Part shown: positions 9,976 through 18,761 of the stretch, piece by piece
How the letters are laid out: every line of letters starts with the position of its first letter
How positions within the stretch are numbered: position 1 is the first letter of the stretch
Assembly (NCBI RefSeq): GCF_004307455.1
Contig: NZ_SEWX01000008.1
Span: 124,001-188,000, forward strand
DNA length: 64,000 nt
Source of the DNA: Aquirufa nivalisilvae
GTDB lineage: Bacteria; Bacteroidota; Bacteroidia; Cytophagales; Spirosomataceae
Direction of reading: 5' to 3'
Translations under genes and position numbers: made by a program
The notes under the pieces: model-generated
What the model was told of the DNA's origin: nothing
Database searches by the model: none
Seen by the model: the letters and a program-made list of their open reading frames with translations, nothing else

Positions 9976-10842
9976 TTAAAAATCACCGTAAGTATCTTCC
10001 AGATACTTTTGCATCACTAAGATATCTTCTTTAGAAGTTAAATCTGGAACATTTTCAGCTAATGGAATAGCAAAAAATCCCTGACCTTCCCCTTCACCAA
10101 ATAATGCTACCGAGGTAGGTAATTCCTTTTCATTTCTTACAGGGTGAAATGGAGTCTTTGCCAAATAGGGTAAAAAAGTAGATGCCTCAAATACAAATAT
10201 ATTCATACTTACTCCCAATCGGCCTTGCTGAGCCATTAACTCCTCGGCTTGTTGGGCTGTAGGTTTTTCAATGATTTCTAACAAATACCCTGCTGCATCA
10301 GTACGAATCAATGCAAAAGCTGAAATTCTTTCAGCAGGATATAATAAACTATCGCGGTGATATGAGATCAAAGCTTGCGCATGGTCAGTCGACCAAAGTG
10401 TTTTAAGGGCATTAACCGAATACAAATTATCTGAATTACACACGATTACTCGACCTTGCTGCCAATCAGCATGTTGCATTAATGCCTGATAAACGGCATC
10501 TGCTGTACCAGCTGGTTTTTCACGATCTGCCGGTATTTGTTGACGGGCAAATACAATTTTCATCCCCCAACATGCATCACGAGACATTAACTCTTCACAA
10601 TATGCTTGGGTAACTTGATCCGTAGGATGCAAAAGTAGCATCACCTCTTCGATCCCTGCTAAGTGAGCATTGTATAATTGATAATCGATTAATGTCTTTC
10701 CATTTTTGCCCACTTGAATCATCCCTTTGGTCACAGAATTAGCCTGAGCAACTAAATTGGGATCTAAATCACTTCCTTCATTAAGTGCCTTCTTCATTCG
10801 AGAAGCCATCCCACCTGCTAAAATCAATAATCTCTTTTTCAT
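9976..10842 (-). CDS. Sugar-phosphate nucleotidyltransferase family protein
   Basis: The 288-residue protein opens with LLILAGGMASRM, the nucleotide-binding glycine-rich start of NTP_transferase proteins (usually LAGGxGxRm; here the second and third glycines are replaced). It also has VGKNGKTLIDYQL, the acidic VIVCNSDNLYS that fits the metal-binding site, and SAFALIRTDAAGYLLEIIEKP. By family it would join a sugar-1-phosphate to an NTP to give an NDP-sugar. It follows the GHMP kinase by only 8 bases, so the pair may phosphorylate a sugar at C1 and then activate it. The sugar is unknown. The non-canonical glycine motif leaves some chance of a divergent activity. Confidence 0.8.
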   Translation of the reverse strand: MKKRLLILAGGMASRMKKALNEGSDLDPNLVAQANSVTKGMIQVGKNGKTLIDYQLYNAHLAGIEEVMLLLHPTDQVTQAYCEELMSRDACWGMKIVFARQQIPADREKPAGTADAVYQALMQHADWQQGRVIVCNSDNLYSVNALKTLWSTDHAQALISYHRDSLLYPAERISAFALIRTDAAGYLLEIIEKPTAQQAEELMAQQGRLGVSMNIFVFEASTFLPYLAKTPFHPVRNEKELPTSVALFGEGEGQGFFAIPLAENVPDLTSKEDILVMQKYLEDTYGDF

Positions 10843-10850
10843 GTCGTGAA

Positions 10851-11927
10851 TTAATAAAACAAACTTTCTTTTTCTACTTTAGTTCCTTCGTCTACTCGAA
10901 TGATGTAGGCCTTTCCTCCTTCTTTTTCAATGGCCTCTACTACTTTCTCTGGATGTACCGGTGCATAAGCAAACATGCAGCCGCCACCACCTGAACCATT
11001 TATCTTAGCTCCCAATGCTCCCGCTTCCAAAGAAGCTTGAATCATGCGATCTATTTTAGAAGTAGAAATTTGCTTATGTTCCCTAAGATTTACTTGATGA
11101 CGATTCAATAAGTCTCCCAATTTTTCATCACTCCATTCGGATTTGCCTTCAAACATTTCCTTTGCTTCCAACAAAATATCACGATCCGAAATGTTGGCTT
11201 GCAATAAGATCCATTCTGCATCTGTCAAAATCGATTGATATGTTAAGCAATCTTCCAAACTTGCCTTTTCTAAGTCAAAATCAGGATTTACCTGTTGGAT
11301 TTTCTCCAACCCACTCAACATACCAAACTTAACATGTGCCAATATCTTCAATGTATCTTTAGCTTCTAATGAATCCCCGAGTACAAATGTTCCTAATTCT
11401 CGGGCGTAAGTTTCAATGGCAATTTTCGGTCGACTTTCTAAAAATATCACATTTCCCACAGCCGTAGAATATTGATCCATCATCCCACCAGGTTCTGTAA
11501 ATTCCAGCACCTCTGCTTCGTAGGTTATTTCTCCAATTTCTTTCTGAGTGGCAGGTATTTGATACATTTCACATAAAAACTTAACAAAAGAAACGATCAT
11601 GGCAGAGGAGCTGGATGTCCCCGAATTTATAGGAATATTACCTCTTACTTCAATCTCTAAACCTTTTGCCAAAGAATGACCTTTACGGTGTAACACATTG
11701 CATACACTTTTAAAATAATCTCTTTCTTTTGTATAGCTCAAAGGAAAGTCTAATTCAAATTCTTCTACCGATTGGACATCAGGTAATGAAAATCGAACAA
11801 CTTTGTCGGCCCTAAATTGGCCTTTCATTTGAATTCGTTTCGAAATTGCGGCTGCAATAACGGGTAAGCCTAAATAATCTTGATGTTCGCCAAACAAACA
11901 AATCCGACCGGGAGTTGAAACAATCAT
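10851..11927 (-). CDS. GHMP-family sugar kinase (galactokinase-like)
   Basis: I start this 358-residue protein at the ATG at 11927, giving MIVSTPGRICLFGEHQDYLG; an upstream in-frame ATG would add ten unlikely residues. PGRICLFGEHQDY is the galactokinase/mevalonate-kinase type substrate signature. GNIPINSGTSSSSAM at about residue 105 is the GHMP ATP-binding motif 2, and GAKINGSGGGGCMFA near residue 315 is motif 3. It therefore phosphorylates a sugar or related alcohol with ATP in the cytoplasm. It is the first gene of an operon with the nucleotidyltransferase 8 bases downstream. The substrate (galactose, arabinose, an amino sugar or a heptose) cannot be assigned from motifs. Confidence 0.87.
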   Translation of the reverse strand: MIVSTPGRICLFGEHQDYLGLPVIAAAISKRIQMKGQFRADKVVRFSLPDVQSVEEFELDFPLSYTKERDYFKSVCNVLHRKGHSLAKGLEIEVRGNIPINSGTSSSSAMIVSFVKFLCEMYQIPATQKEIGEITYEAEVLEFTEPGGMMDQYSTAVGNVIFLESRPKIAIETYARELGTFVLGDSLEAKDTLKILAHVKFGMLSGLEKIQQVNPDFDLEKASLEDCLTYQSILTDAEWILLQANISDRDILLEAKEMFEGKSEWSDEKLGDLLNRHQVNLREHKQISTSKIDRMIQASLEAGALGAKINGSGGGGCMFAYAPVHPEKVVEAIEKEGGKAYIIRVDEGTKVEKESLFY

Positions 11928-12005
11928 GCTAAATTTTAATGTAAAACAAAAGTACAAATTAGATTTAAAAAAATACCTTACCTTTGAAACACTTAAATAC
12001 TATCG

Positions 12006-13091
12006 ATGATTACGAAGCGCATCCCATCCGTCGATTATTTCCGAGGCTTTATCCTCTTTCTACTTGCTGCGGAAAGCACAGACTTATATCATAATCTGGA
12101 TAAGCTATTTCCTGATAATTTCATCATCACGCAGTTTTTCCATGTCAAATGGCAAGGCTTGCATTTCTGGGACTTAATTCAACCTGGGTTTATGATGATT
12201 GCTGGGGCAGCTTTGTATTTCTCAACTTACAAAAGACTTGATAGTGGAGACACTTATGGGACACTTTGGCCAAAGGTTTTAAAACGCTCCTTATTATTGT
12301 TTTTATTTGGTACTGGCTTACATTGTTTAGGAAAAGAGAAATTAGTATTTGAATTGTGGAATGTGCTTACCCAGTTGTCGGTTACCACCATCATTGCATT
12401 TTTCTTGTTACGATTTTCCATTCCGCTTCAAATTGCGGCTTCTTTGCTTCTATTATTACTTGCTCATAGCTTATACGTCTTTAGTGATATCCCTGGTTAC
12501 AATGAGCCTTACACGCCAGACAAGAACTTTGGATCTTATATGGATATGCTCTTAATGGGGAAATTAAGTGGCGGCCATTGGATTGCGATTAATTGTATCC
12601 CTACTGCAGCACATACCATTTGGGGGGCATTAATTGGAAGAATCATCCATCGCAGTACATCTCATCAAGTAGTTATTCGTACGTTGATTGGATTAGGTTT
12701 ATTAGGTATTTTAGTTGGCTATGGACTTGATTTTGCGGGTATTCCCATTATCAAAAGAACAGCTACCCTTTCCTTTACCTTAGCTTCAGGAGGCTGGATT
12801 TCCTTAATGATGGCGGTATTTTATTTGAATTGGGAACGAAGTCAAGCCATTATACCGGCACCAGATTACATTTTATCCTTTGGAAAAAATTCCATTTTTA
12901 TCTATTTGTTTTTTGAATCTGTAGGTCCACAATGGCTGAATAAAGCTTCTTATGTTTTTGTAGGAGGATTTTTAGAGAAAGTTCATATCACTGAAAATAT
13001 AGCCGAACTTGTGAATTCCTTGGTAGTTCTTGGAATCATTGGAGGAATAGCTGTATGGCTAGACAAGCATAAAATCTACATTTCTTTGTAG
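12006..13091 (+). CDS. DUF5009/HGSNAT-like multi-pass membrane acyltransferase family protein
   Basis: This 361-residue protein has about ten membrane spans. Its N-terminus RIPSVDYFRGFILFLLAAES, with the D-x-x-R-G pattern, is typical of the DUF5009/DUF5008 and heparan-alpha-glucosaminide N-acetyltransferase-like families. HFWDLIQPGFMMIAGAALYFS follows. Relatives are thought to transfer acyl groups across the inner membrane onto sugars, but function in Bacteroidota is unproven. It is transcribed divergently from the sugar kinase, with 78 bases between start codons, and ends 8 bases before a strong terminator palindrome. The neighbouring sugar genes hint at a carbohydrate role, which is inference only. 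Confidence 0.8.
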   Translation: MITKRIPSVDYFRGFILFLLAAESTDLYHNLDKLFPDNFIITQFFHVKWQGLHFWDLIQPGFMMIAGAALYFSTYKRLDSGDTYGTLWPKVLKRSLLLFLFGTGLHCLGKEKLVFELWNVLTQLSVTTIIAFFLLRFSIPLQIAASLLLLLLAHSLYVFSDIPGYNEPYTPDKNFGSYMDMLLMGKLSGGHWIAINCIPTAAHTIWGALIGRIIHRSTSHQVVIRTLIGLGLLGILVGYGLDFAGIPIIKRTATLSFTLASGGWISLMMAVFYLNWERSQAIIPAPDYILSFGKNSIFIYLFFESVGPQWLNKASYVFVGGFLEKVHITENIAELVNSLVVLGIIGGIAVWLDKHKIYISL

Positions 13092-13099
13092 TGTATATG

Positions 13100-13141
13100 A
13101 ACAACGTCGTCAAGGTTTAAAACCTTGACGACGTTGTTTTA
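13100..13141 (+). terminator. Long perfect palindrome, terminator after the DUF5009 gene
   Basis: Perfect 19-base arms (13100-13118 and 13120-13138) are separated by a single base, and the right arm runs into TTTT. The stem contains AACAACGTCGTCAAGG. It sits 8 bases after the stop at 13091 and about 60 bases from the end of the convergent haemoglobin gene, so it probably serves as a terminator. Its length and perfection are greater than a normal terminator needs. Confidence 0.75.
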
Positions 13142-13198
13142 GTCCTTCAAAAAAACAAAAAAAATCCTTCAGGTAGCTTCTACTAATTGATAATTATC

Positions 13199-13591
13199 TT
13201 ATTTATCCAACTTGTTCATATAATCAAACTTATATGCCCAAGTTTGTGCAATATTGAATGCTTTCGTCTTAGCTTCTTCTGCCTTTGGCCCTTCAAACAA
13301 TGAATCAATGGTATTGGTAAACAAGCTTATCCAGTGCTCAAAGTGCGCCTTGGTGAGGGGTACTATTTGATTAACTAATAAATGAGGTTGCATTGGAGCT
13401 CCTTTATAGGAATGCCCATCCAGTAAAAGCATTTCCCAAAAATCATACATTTTGGGTAAATGATGATCCCAATCGACATGCATCACATCCAAAAAAATAT
13501 GCCCTACCAAGTCATCTGAAGTCATACTCTTGTAAAAAGCATTGACAAATGTCCTAATGTCTTCTTTTGACGTTATATCACTTTTACTCAT
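13199..13591 (-). CDS. Group III truncated haemoglobin
   Basis: This 130-residue protein fits the group III truncated globin family in length and pattern: FVNAFYKSMTSDDLVGHIF at the B/E helix region, WDHHLPKMYDFWEMLL in the middle, and KAHFEHWISLF carrying the likely proximal histidine, then AWAYKF-like WAYKFDYM at the end. It would bind haem and diatomic gases (O2, NO) in the cytoplasm; physiological roles in the family include NO or oxygen handling. It overlaps the end of the haloperoxidase-like gene by 8 bases, so the two are translated from one message. The high density of Tyr/His/Trp is normal for the family. Confidence 0.88.
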   Translation of the reverse strand: MSKSDITSKEDIRTFVNAFYKSMTSDDLVGHIFLDVMHVDWDHHLPKMYDFWEMLLLDGHSYKGAPMQPHLLVNQIVPLTKAHFEHWISLFTNTIDSLFEGPKAEEAKTKAFNIAQTWAYKFDYMNKLDK

Positions 13592-14900
13592 GTGTCTTGA
13601 TGGTTTGAATCAACCAAGAACCAACCTTATGTCCTTGTTTAGCTCCTTCATCCAAGGCTGGCCAAAAGTGAATTCCTCCATACAATCGACTAATAGATGC
13701 TTCATCCGAAGCTTGAATAAACGAGGTGAATTTTCTTGGTGGTAAGCCATAAGGGATTTCTGTAGAATCATTAAAGGCTACATTATCACCAAACAATTTC
13801 GTTAAAACGACTGCTGCAGAACTAGAGATAGTACTATGCCCTGAGGTATATTCAGGAAATGGAGGTGTTTGTAAAACTGGCATCCAAGTTTTATCAATTG
13901 AAGCATTAATGACGGTTTCTGGGCGGATTCGTATCGAGCGATATTTTTCATCCCAACAAGAAATAAAACCATCAAAAATGGCAATGGATGTTAATGCAAA
14001 TGCCTCTGCTGTCTCTATGTAATTCTTATTTAATTGTCGAGAAACTTGACCTGCAATTCCTAACCAGTGTCCACCTGGCGACATCTTTTTGGTAGCAAAC
14101 ATGGCATGGCCAGTAATATTCATTTTGAAAGGATTACAATCCCAAAAATTAGCAATATCACGTTGGTCATTCGTTAGATTTTTCACCGTTTCATATGACT
14201 GCATCACTTCTTTGTAGTAGGGACTACCTTTAGTCAAATCAAATTTACTCGGCACTGGCGCTCTAAACTGAGAAGATGAATCCAATACCGCTGGTCGAAT
14301 TTTAGTCCAATATGGCTCCACTGCATCGATGTAAGCTGGAGGAGTAGGTGTCCATGTCCCTGGCAAATTGGTCACTGTAAATCGAAATCCTCTGGTTTGC
14401 TTGTAATTATCTTTGGAGGCATACTTCATAATAGATTCTGCTACAGAATCACCAAATGCTATGGAACGATCATATACATCATCTGGAATTCCAATTTTCT
14501 TAAAATCTGCCTCTAATTTTTTATCGAATTCCTCATAAAGTTCTTGGGCAAATGTCAACTTTTTACCAACCGCTAAATAAGCTCTAACTGAAGCTAAAGG
14601 AAAGCAATATTCCTCCCCTGCTTTAGGCTGAGCTACTTTCTCGAATCCGTTTAATTGACCTACTAAAGATTTATACCCTTTATTTCCATGTACCGCAGCT
14701 TCATAGCCAGCAATACTGGCATACATATATATTCGGGAAGATACAGGCGGAGCAAAAATATCATGAATGATACTCTCCGTTAACATAACTTCCGAACGAA
14801 TCAAAAATTCAGGATTTGCTGCTTCCTCTTGATAATTGGGATTGTCTGATTTACATGCAGAAAACCATAAAGCAACAAACAAAATAATATATCTCTTCAT
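13584..14900 (-). CDS. PAP2/vanadium-haloperoxidase-like lipoprotein
   Basis: I start this 438-residue protein at the ATG at 14900, which gives a lipoprotein signal (MKRYIILFVALWFSAC, lipobox FSAC). Vanadate/phosphate-pocket motifs are visible: RIRPETVI (Lys/Arg region), PEYTSGHST around residue 345 with the SGHS of the PAP2 family, and RLYGGIHFWPALDEG with a histidine near residue 405. These belong to the vanadium-dependent chloroperoxidase/acid-phosphatase superfamily. Whether it is a haloperoxidase or a phosphatase cannot be told from motifs. It is anchored in the envelope and co-transcribed with the truncated haemoglobin, whose start overlaps its end by 8 bases. Confidence 0.82.
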   Translation of the reverse strand: MKRYIILFVALWFSACKSDNPNYQEEAANPEFLIRSEVMLTESIIHDIFAPPVSSRIYMYASIAGYEAAVHGNKGYKSLVGQLNGFEKVAQPKAGEEYCFPLASVRAYLAVGKKLTFAQELYEEFDKKLEADFKKIGIPDDVYDRSIAFGDSVAESIMKYASKDNYKQTRGFRFTVTNLPGTWTPTPPAYIDAVEPYWTKIRPAVLDSSSQFRAPVPSKFDLTKGSPYYKEVMQSYETVKNLTNDQRDIANFWDCNPFKMNITGHAMFATKKMSPGGHWLGIAGQVSRQLNKNYIETAEAFALTSIAIFDGFISCWDEKYRSIRIRPETVINASIDKTWMPVLQTPPFPEYTSGHSTISSSAAVVLTKLFGDNVAFNDSTEIPYGLPPRKFTSFIQASDEASISRLYGGIHFWPALDEGAKQGHKVGSWLIQTIKTHE

Positions 14901-14966
14901 TGGGTCAAATTTTAGGAAGAACAAATATACCAATACTTATAATTAGAATGGAAATATTGACAAAAA

Positions 14967-16175
14967 TCAGCTAATTGCTGACTCTGCGGCTAATCTACCT
15001 GATGCAAATGCAGCTTGCAAGGACGGATATTGAGTATAATCACCCGTTAAAATAACGCCTTTTTTATTAGCTTTCTGTTTGACAAACTTCCAAAAACCTT
15101 GTTTTGAAAGGGACTCAGGAATGGAATACGATTTTAAAAATTTCCAGTTCAATTTTTCTTTTCCTAAGTAATGACCCAATTCAACTAATACTTCTTTTTC
15201 TGAAATATCCGTTTTCAACGTAGTCACCGAAATCAATTCCTTCCCCTCTGGCGCGTAGCTCGGATTAACTTTACTTAAACAAACAAAATGCAAAATGTTT
15301 GATTCTTCTGATTTAGGAACTAAATGCAACAATTTACCATCATTGGGAAAATCATCGGCGGAAAAGTAAAATGTTTTACTCTGTAAAATAGCTCCCTTGG
15401 CCAATGGAATATCCAATAATTCAGCAGCAGCAGTTGGATTAGCTGCCAAAATTATTTTTGAACATTCCAATGTTTCACCATTTTTCAAAACAACCTTTCC
15501 TTCATGAATGCTCTCGACTTCTATGTTTAGTCGAACAGCAATGGGAGGCAAAGCACGTAACAATTGATCTGAAATAGCACCCATGCCAGCCTTAGGAAGA
15601 GCTGCTCTACCCTCTAAAAATTGCTTCAAATAAAAAACAAACAAAGGTGCGGGTTGTGATAATGTATCATCCAAAAAAATACCACAAAAAAATGGCTTCA
15701 AAAATCCATCTCGAAAGGCTGCAGAAAAATGGAGAGAATCAATATACTCCATAGCACTCAATTGACTTTTAGATAAAGGCTTGGCATCTACTTGGATTTT
15801 CAACCATAGCTTAGCCAATTTAAATAAATCACCGATGTTTATGATTCCATCTCCTAAAGCCCGTAGAAGCGAAAAAGAATCGTGCCAAGGACTAAAAAAA
15901 GGAAGCCAAGCATTTTCTTTCCACAGATATGCACCCGAATCAAAATAAGATAAATCCAAATCGGGTAATCGTAAACTTTGCTGCACTTCTGGATAAGAAG
16001 TTTGTAAAACTTGAAAACCATGATCCAAGGTAAAACCTTGAAAATGTTCACTTTGCACTCTACCTCCCACATGAGCTTGTTTTTCTAGTAAGACAAAAGG
16101 AATTCCTGCTTCATGCAACACATTGGCTGCTTGTAAGCCTGCTATACCCGCTCCGATTATGACGATTGGTTTCAT
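14967..16175 (-). CDS. FAD-dependent amine oxidase/protoporphyrinogen-oxidase-like oxidoreductase
   Basis: Starting at the ATG at 16175 gives MKPIVIIGAGIAGLQAANVL, a textbook Rossmann GxGxxG FAD-binding motif at residues 8-13. It is followed by LLEKQAHVGGRVQS (E plus GGR, the amine-oxidase pattern) and HGFQVLQTSYPEV. Near the C-terminus, VILTGDYTQYPSLQAAFASGRLAAESA is the second FAD motif. Length (402 residues) fits the family. It probably oxidises a small molecule in the cytoplasm; the substrate is unknown. Related Bacteroidota proteins are annotated as NAD(P)/FAD-dependent oxidoreductases. It lies 66 bases upstream of the haloperoxidase-like gene in the same orientation. Confidence 0.85.
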   Translation of the reverse strand: MKPIVIIGAGIAGLQAANVLHEAGIPFVLLEKQAHVGGRVQSEHFQGFTLDHGFQVLQTSYPEVQQSLRLPDLDLSYFDSGAYLWKENAWLPFFSPWHDSFSLLRALGDGIINIGDLFKLAKLWLKIQVDAKPLSKSQLSAMEYIDSLHFSAAFRDGFLKPFFCGIFLDDTLSQPAPLFVFYLKQFLEGRAALPKAGMGAISDQLLRALPPIAVRLNIEVESIHEGKVVLKNGETLECSKIILAANPTAAAELLDIPLAKGAILQSKTFYFSADDFPNDGKLLHLVPKSEESNILHFVCLSKVNPSYAPEGKELISVTTLKTDISEKEVLVELGHYLGKEKLNWKFLKSYSIPESLSKQGFWKFVKQKANKKGVILTGDYTQYPSLQAAFASGRLAAESAIS

Positions 16176-16261
16176 GATAAATTTATATTTAAACAAACTC
16201 TTTGAACTTACAAAAGTTTAAAGTCTTTTTTATTACTTTGCATATTAAATGATTCCCTGGA

Positions 16262-17023
16262 ATGAATTACAAAATTAAGGAGGAAAACGGTTATCACTAT
16301 ATCGACGAGGGTAAAGGGGAAATATTATTGATGTTGCATGGGCTTTTTGGTGCTTTAAGTAACTGGGAAGGAGTAATCTCCCATTTCAAATCAAATTATC
16401 GCATTATTATACCACTTATGCCTATCCATGATATGCCAATCAAGGAGGCTGGCTGTGAAGGCTTAACCGTTTTTATAGAAGATTTTGTCGACTTTAAACA
16501 ATTAGACCAATTCAGTCTTATTGGCAATTCCTTAGGTGGCCATGTAGCTTTAATATATACACTTAGACATCCTGAGAAAGTCCAAAGACTCATTTTAACG
16601 GGTTCATCTGGTTTATTTGAAAACTCCATGGGAGGTTCTTATCCTAAACGAGGCAATTACGAATATATCAAAGAAAGAGTAGAATATACATTTTATGACC
16701 CCAAAACGGCTAGCAAAGAATTAGTAGATGAGGTTTTTGAAATTACCAATAGTATACCGAAAGTGATGCGCATAATTGCCATTGCTAAATCAGCTCAAAG
16801 GAATAATATGGCCAAGGATATTGTCCGTATTAACACCCCTACTCTATTAATTTGGGGATTAAATGATACGATTACACCTCCACAAGTAGGTCATGAATTC
16901 AATCAATTAATTCAAGGTTCAGAACTTCAGTTTATTGATCATTGTTGCCATGCTCCTATGATGGAAAGACCCAACGAATTCAATGCCATTTTAGATAAAT
17001 GGTTACAAAAAACGAAAGTTTAG
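16262..17023 (+). CDS. Alpha/beta-fold hydrolase
   Basis: The 253-residue protein has the alpha/beta-hydrolase layout: LLMLHGLFGALSNWEGV (oxyanion-hole HG motif at about 24-40), the nucleophile elbow GNSLGGH with Ser near residue 89, the acid in GLNDTITPP near residue 200, and the catalytic histidine in DHCCHAPMMERP near residue 227. All three catalytic residues are present, so it is likely an active esterase/hydrolase; the substrate is not identifiable. It is the first gene of a tight three-gene set (hydrolase, CBS protein, nadK) with gaps of two bases. It is divergent from the FAD enzyme. Confidence 0.88.
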   Translation: MNYKIKEENGYHYIDEGKGEILLMLHGLFGALSNWEGVISHFKSNYRIIIPLMPIHDMPIKEAGCEGLTVFIEDFVDFKQLDQFSLIGNSLGGHVALIYTLRHPEKVQRLILTGSSGLFENSMGGSYPKRGNYEYIKERVEYTFYDPKTASKELVDEVFEITNSIPKVMRIIAIAKSAQRNNMAKDIVRINTPTLLIWGLNDTITPPQVGHEFNQLIQGSELQFIDHCCHAPMMERPNEFNAILDKWLQKTKV

Positions 17024-17025
17024 CT

Positions 17026-17694
17026 ATGCTAGTCTTATCCTATTTATCCTTTGACTATCCAACGCTTTCCCCGCAAGATAGCCTTCAGAAGGCTTTGAAG
17101 GTGATAGAAGGGAATAAAGTGCCTGCATTAAGTGTATTAGATGGGAAAAAGTGGGTAGGAACGGTAACGGCACTTCAAATCTCTCAGCAGCTCTCATTAG
17201 CTGCCAAATTGAAAGATATTCAAACTGAATTTCAAAAGGATAAATTAGAATTAGAAGAAGATATTTTAGCTAGCCTACCACTTTTTGAGAGTACAGGATT
17301 TAGCTTATTACCCGTGGTAAATGACGAGGGAAATTGGATGGGTTATATTCACCAAGATGTCATTACTCAGATGTTTATTCAATCTGGGTTTACCGGAAAA
17401 AATGGTGGTATTCTCCGTATTCCTTTTCACGTTCAGCGGGATTCGATGAGTGTCATTTTACGTATCATTGAAGAAAACAAAGGACTAATGGTCCGCAGTT
17501 TTTTTCATCGTTCAGAAAAAAATCCACAAGCTTTACCGGAGTGGGTCATTCAAGTTCAAACAGATCAGTTTTCTCAATTGGTAAAAAGTTTGGAGCGGCA
17601 TGATGTTGCCATAGAAAAAGCTTTTGTTTTTGGACAACAAGAAGACGTGGATCAATTACGATTCGATTTACTTTTGAAATACTTAAATCCTTAG
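17026..17694 (+). CDS. CBS-domain protein
   Basis: Starting at the ATG at 17026 gives a 222-residue protein, MLVLSYLSFDYPTLSPQDSLQKAL, two bases after the hydrolase stop; a start at 16999 would overlap that gene. Two CBS-like units are visible: residues about 1-60 (KVPALSVLDGKKWVGTVTAL) and 65-125 (FESTGFSLLPVVNDEGNWMGYI). The C-terminal 90 residues (HVQRDSMSVILRIIEENKGLMVRSFF) resemble an ACT-like regulatory fold. CBS pairs bind adenine nucleotides; the position immediately before NAD kinase makes a nucleotide- or energy-sensing role plausible but unproven. Confidence 0.78.
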   Translation: MLVLSYLSFDYPTLSPQDSLQKALKVIEGNKVPALSVLDGKKWVGTVTALQISQQLSLAAKLKDIQTEFQKDKLELEEDILASLPLFESTGFSLLPVVNDEGNWMGYIHQDVITQMFIQSGFTGKNGGILRIPFHVQRDSMSVILRIIEENKGLMVRSFFHRSEKNPQALPEWVIQVQTDQFSQLVKSLERHDVAIEKAFVFGQQEDVDQLRFDLLLKYLNP

Positions 17695-17696
17695 TT

Positions 17697-18578
17697 TTGA
17701 GCCTAAAAATTGCCATTCATGGAAAACCATTTACAGGTGAAACCAAAAGCCTGATGGAGGATTTATGGGCAGATATTCAAGCAAAAAACTGTCAAATCAC
17801 TCTATCAGATGTTTTTAAAGCTCATTTACTAGAGCATTCGTTTGATGTAGAACAGATTCCAGCCTATTCTTCAAGCACAGGACCACACCAAGTGGATATG
17901 GCCTGGAGCATTGGAGGAGATGGAACATTACTGGAGACCTTAACTCACATTGGAGATAAAATGATACCTATTTTAGGTATTAATACAGGTAGATTGGGCT
18001 TCTTAGCCACCATATCTCCGCAAGAAGTCTCTCAAGCCCTTGATTTTTTAATTGAAGGAAATTATCGAGTTGAAGAGCGAGGACTTGTTGAGGTTAAAAC
18101 AGAAGTTGATTTGTTTGAAAACAAATCCTTTGGACTCAATGAAGTAGGTATTATGAAAACAGATACCTCTTCTATGATTGTAATCAAAGCCTATGTCGAT
18201 GGCAATTACCTGAATTCCTATTGGGCTGATGGTTTAATTGTATCCACGGCTACAGGCTCTACTGGCTATTCATTATCTGTAGGTGGTCCATTAGTGATGC
18301 CTACTTCCGATATTTTCATCATTGCACCTATGAGTCCACATAACCTCAATGTGCGCCCCTTGGTGGTTTCTAGTGATACACATTTACGTTTCGAAGTCAG
18401 TAGTCGTAGCCAAAACTTCTTAATCTCCATTGATTCCCGATCTAAAGTGGTCGATAGCCAGTTTAGTATCGAAGTTCAAAAAGCCCCTTTCCCTGCCAGA
18501 TTAATTAAAATCCCAGGTGACGACTTCCTACAAACCCTAAGAAATAAGTTAAATTGGGGATTAGATGCGAGGAACTAA
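17697..18578 (+). CDS. nadK: NAD kinase
   Basis: This 293-residue protein phosphorylates NAD to NADP with ATP in the cytoplasm. Signatures: SIGGDGTLLETL (GGDG, near residue 77), LGINTGRLGFLA at about 100, the conserved FGLNEVGI region, and TGSTGYSLSVGGP (NAD-binding) near residue 187, followed by HNLNVRPLVV. Length matches bacterial NadK. The only reasonable start is TTG at 17697, two bases after the previous stop; the first residues (SLKIAIHGK) match the family start, so a TTG start is likely real. It is the last gene of the hydrolase-CBS-nadK group. Confidence 0.95.
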   Translation: MSLKIAIHGKPFTGETKSLMEDLWADIQAKNCQITLSDVFKAHLLEHSFDVEQIPAYSSSTGPHQVDMAWSIGGDGTLLETLTHIGDKMIPILGINTGRLGFLATISPQEVSQALDFLIEGNYRVEERGLVEVKTEVDLFENKSFGLNEVGIMKTDTSSMIVIKAYVDGNYLNSYWADGLIVSTATGSTGYSLSVGGPLVMPTSDIFIIAPMSPHNLNVRPLVVSSDTHLRFEVSSRSQNFLISIDSRSKVVDSQFSIEVQKAPFPARLIKIPGDDFLQTLRNKLNWGLDARN

Positions 18579-18614
18579 ATTGTGAATGGTAAATGGTGAA
18601 TTGTGAATGAAGAG

Positions 18615-18692
18615 TGTAGAATGTAGAATTATTAGGATTTAGGGATTTGAATGTACCCCCCATTTATACTTTATAATTCATCATTTACAATT
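18615..18692. repeat. Direct repeat, copy 1
   Basis: A 78-base unit made of a 41-base left block (18615-18655), a run of six C, and a 31-base right block (18662-18692). Both blocks are repeated without mismatch at 18762-18847. The surrounding sequence is a degenerate tandem of GTGAATGGTAAAT-like words from about 18582. No open reading frame is present. Confidence 0.9.
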
Positions 18693-18761
18693 CCTTTTCC
18701 TCTTCGCTCATGCTGCGTTCCCATCTTTCGTTGAGTTAACCATTCAATGTATAATGGAAAA

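Noticed and set aside
18693-18761. Possible small RNA between the two repeat copies
   Set aside because: No clear promoter, hairpin or terminator is visible; the 69 bases are only unique spacer.
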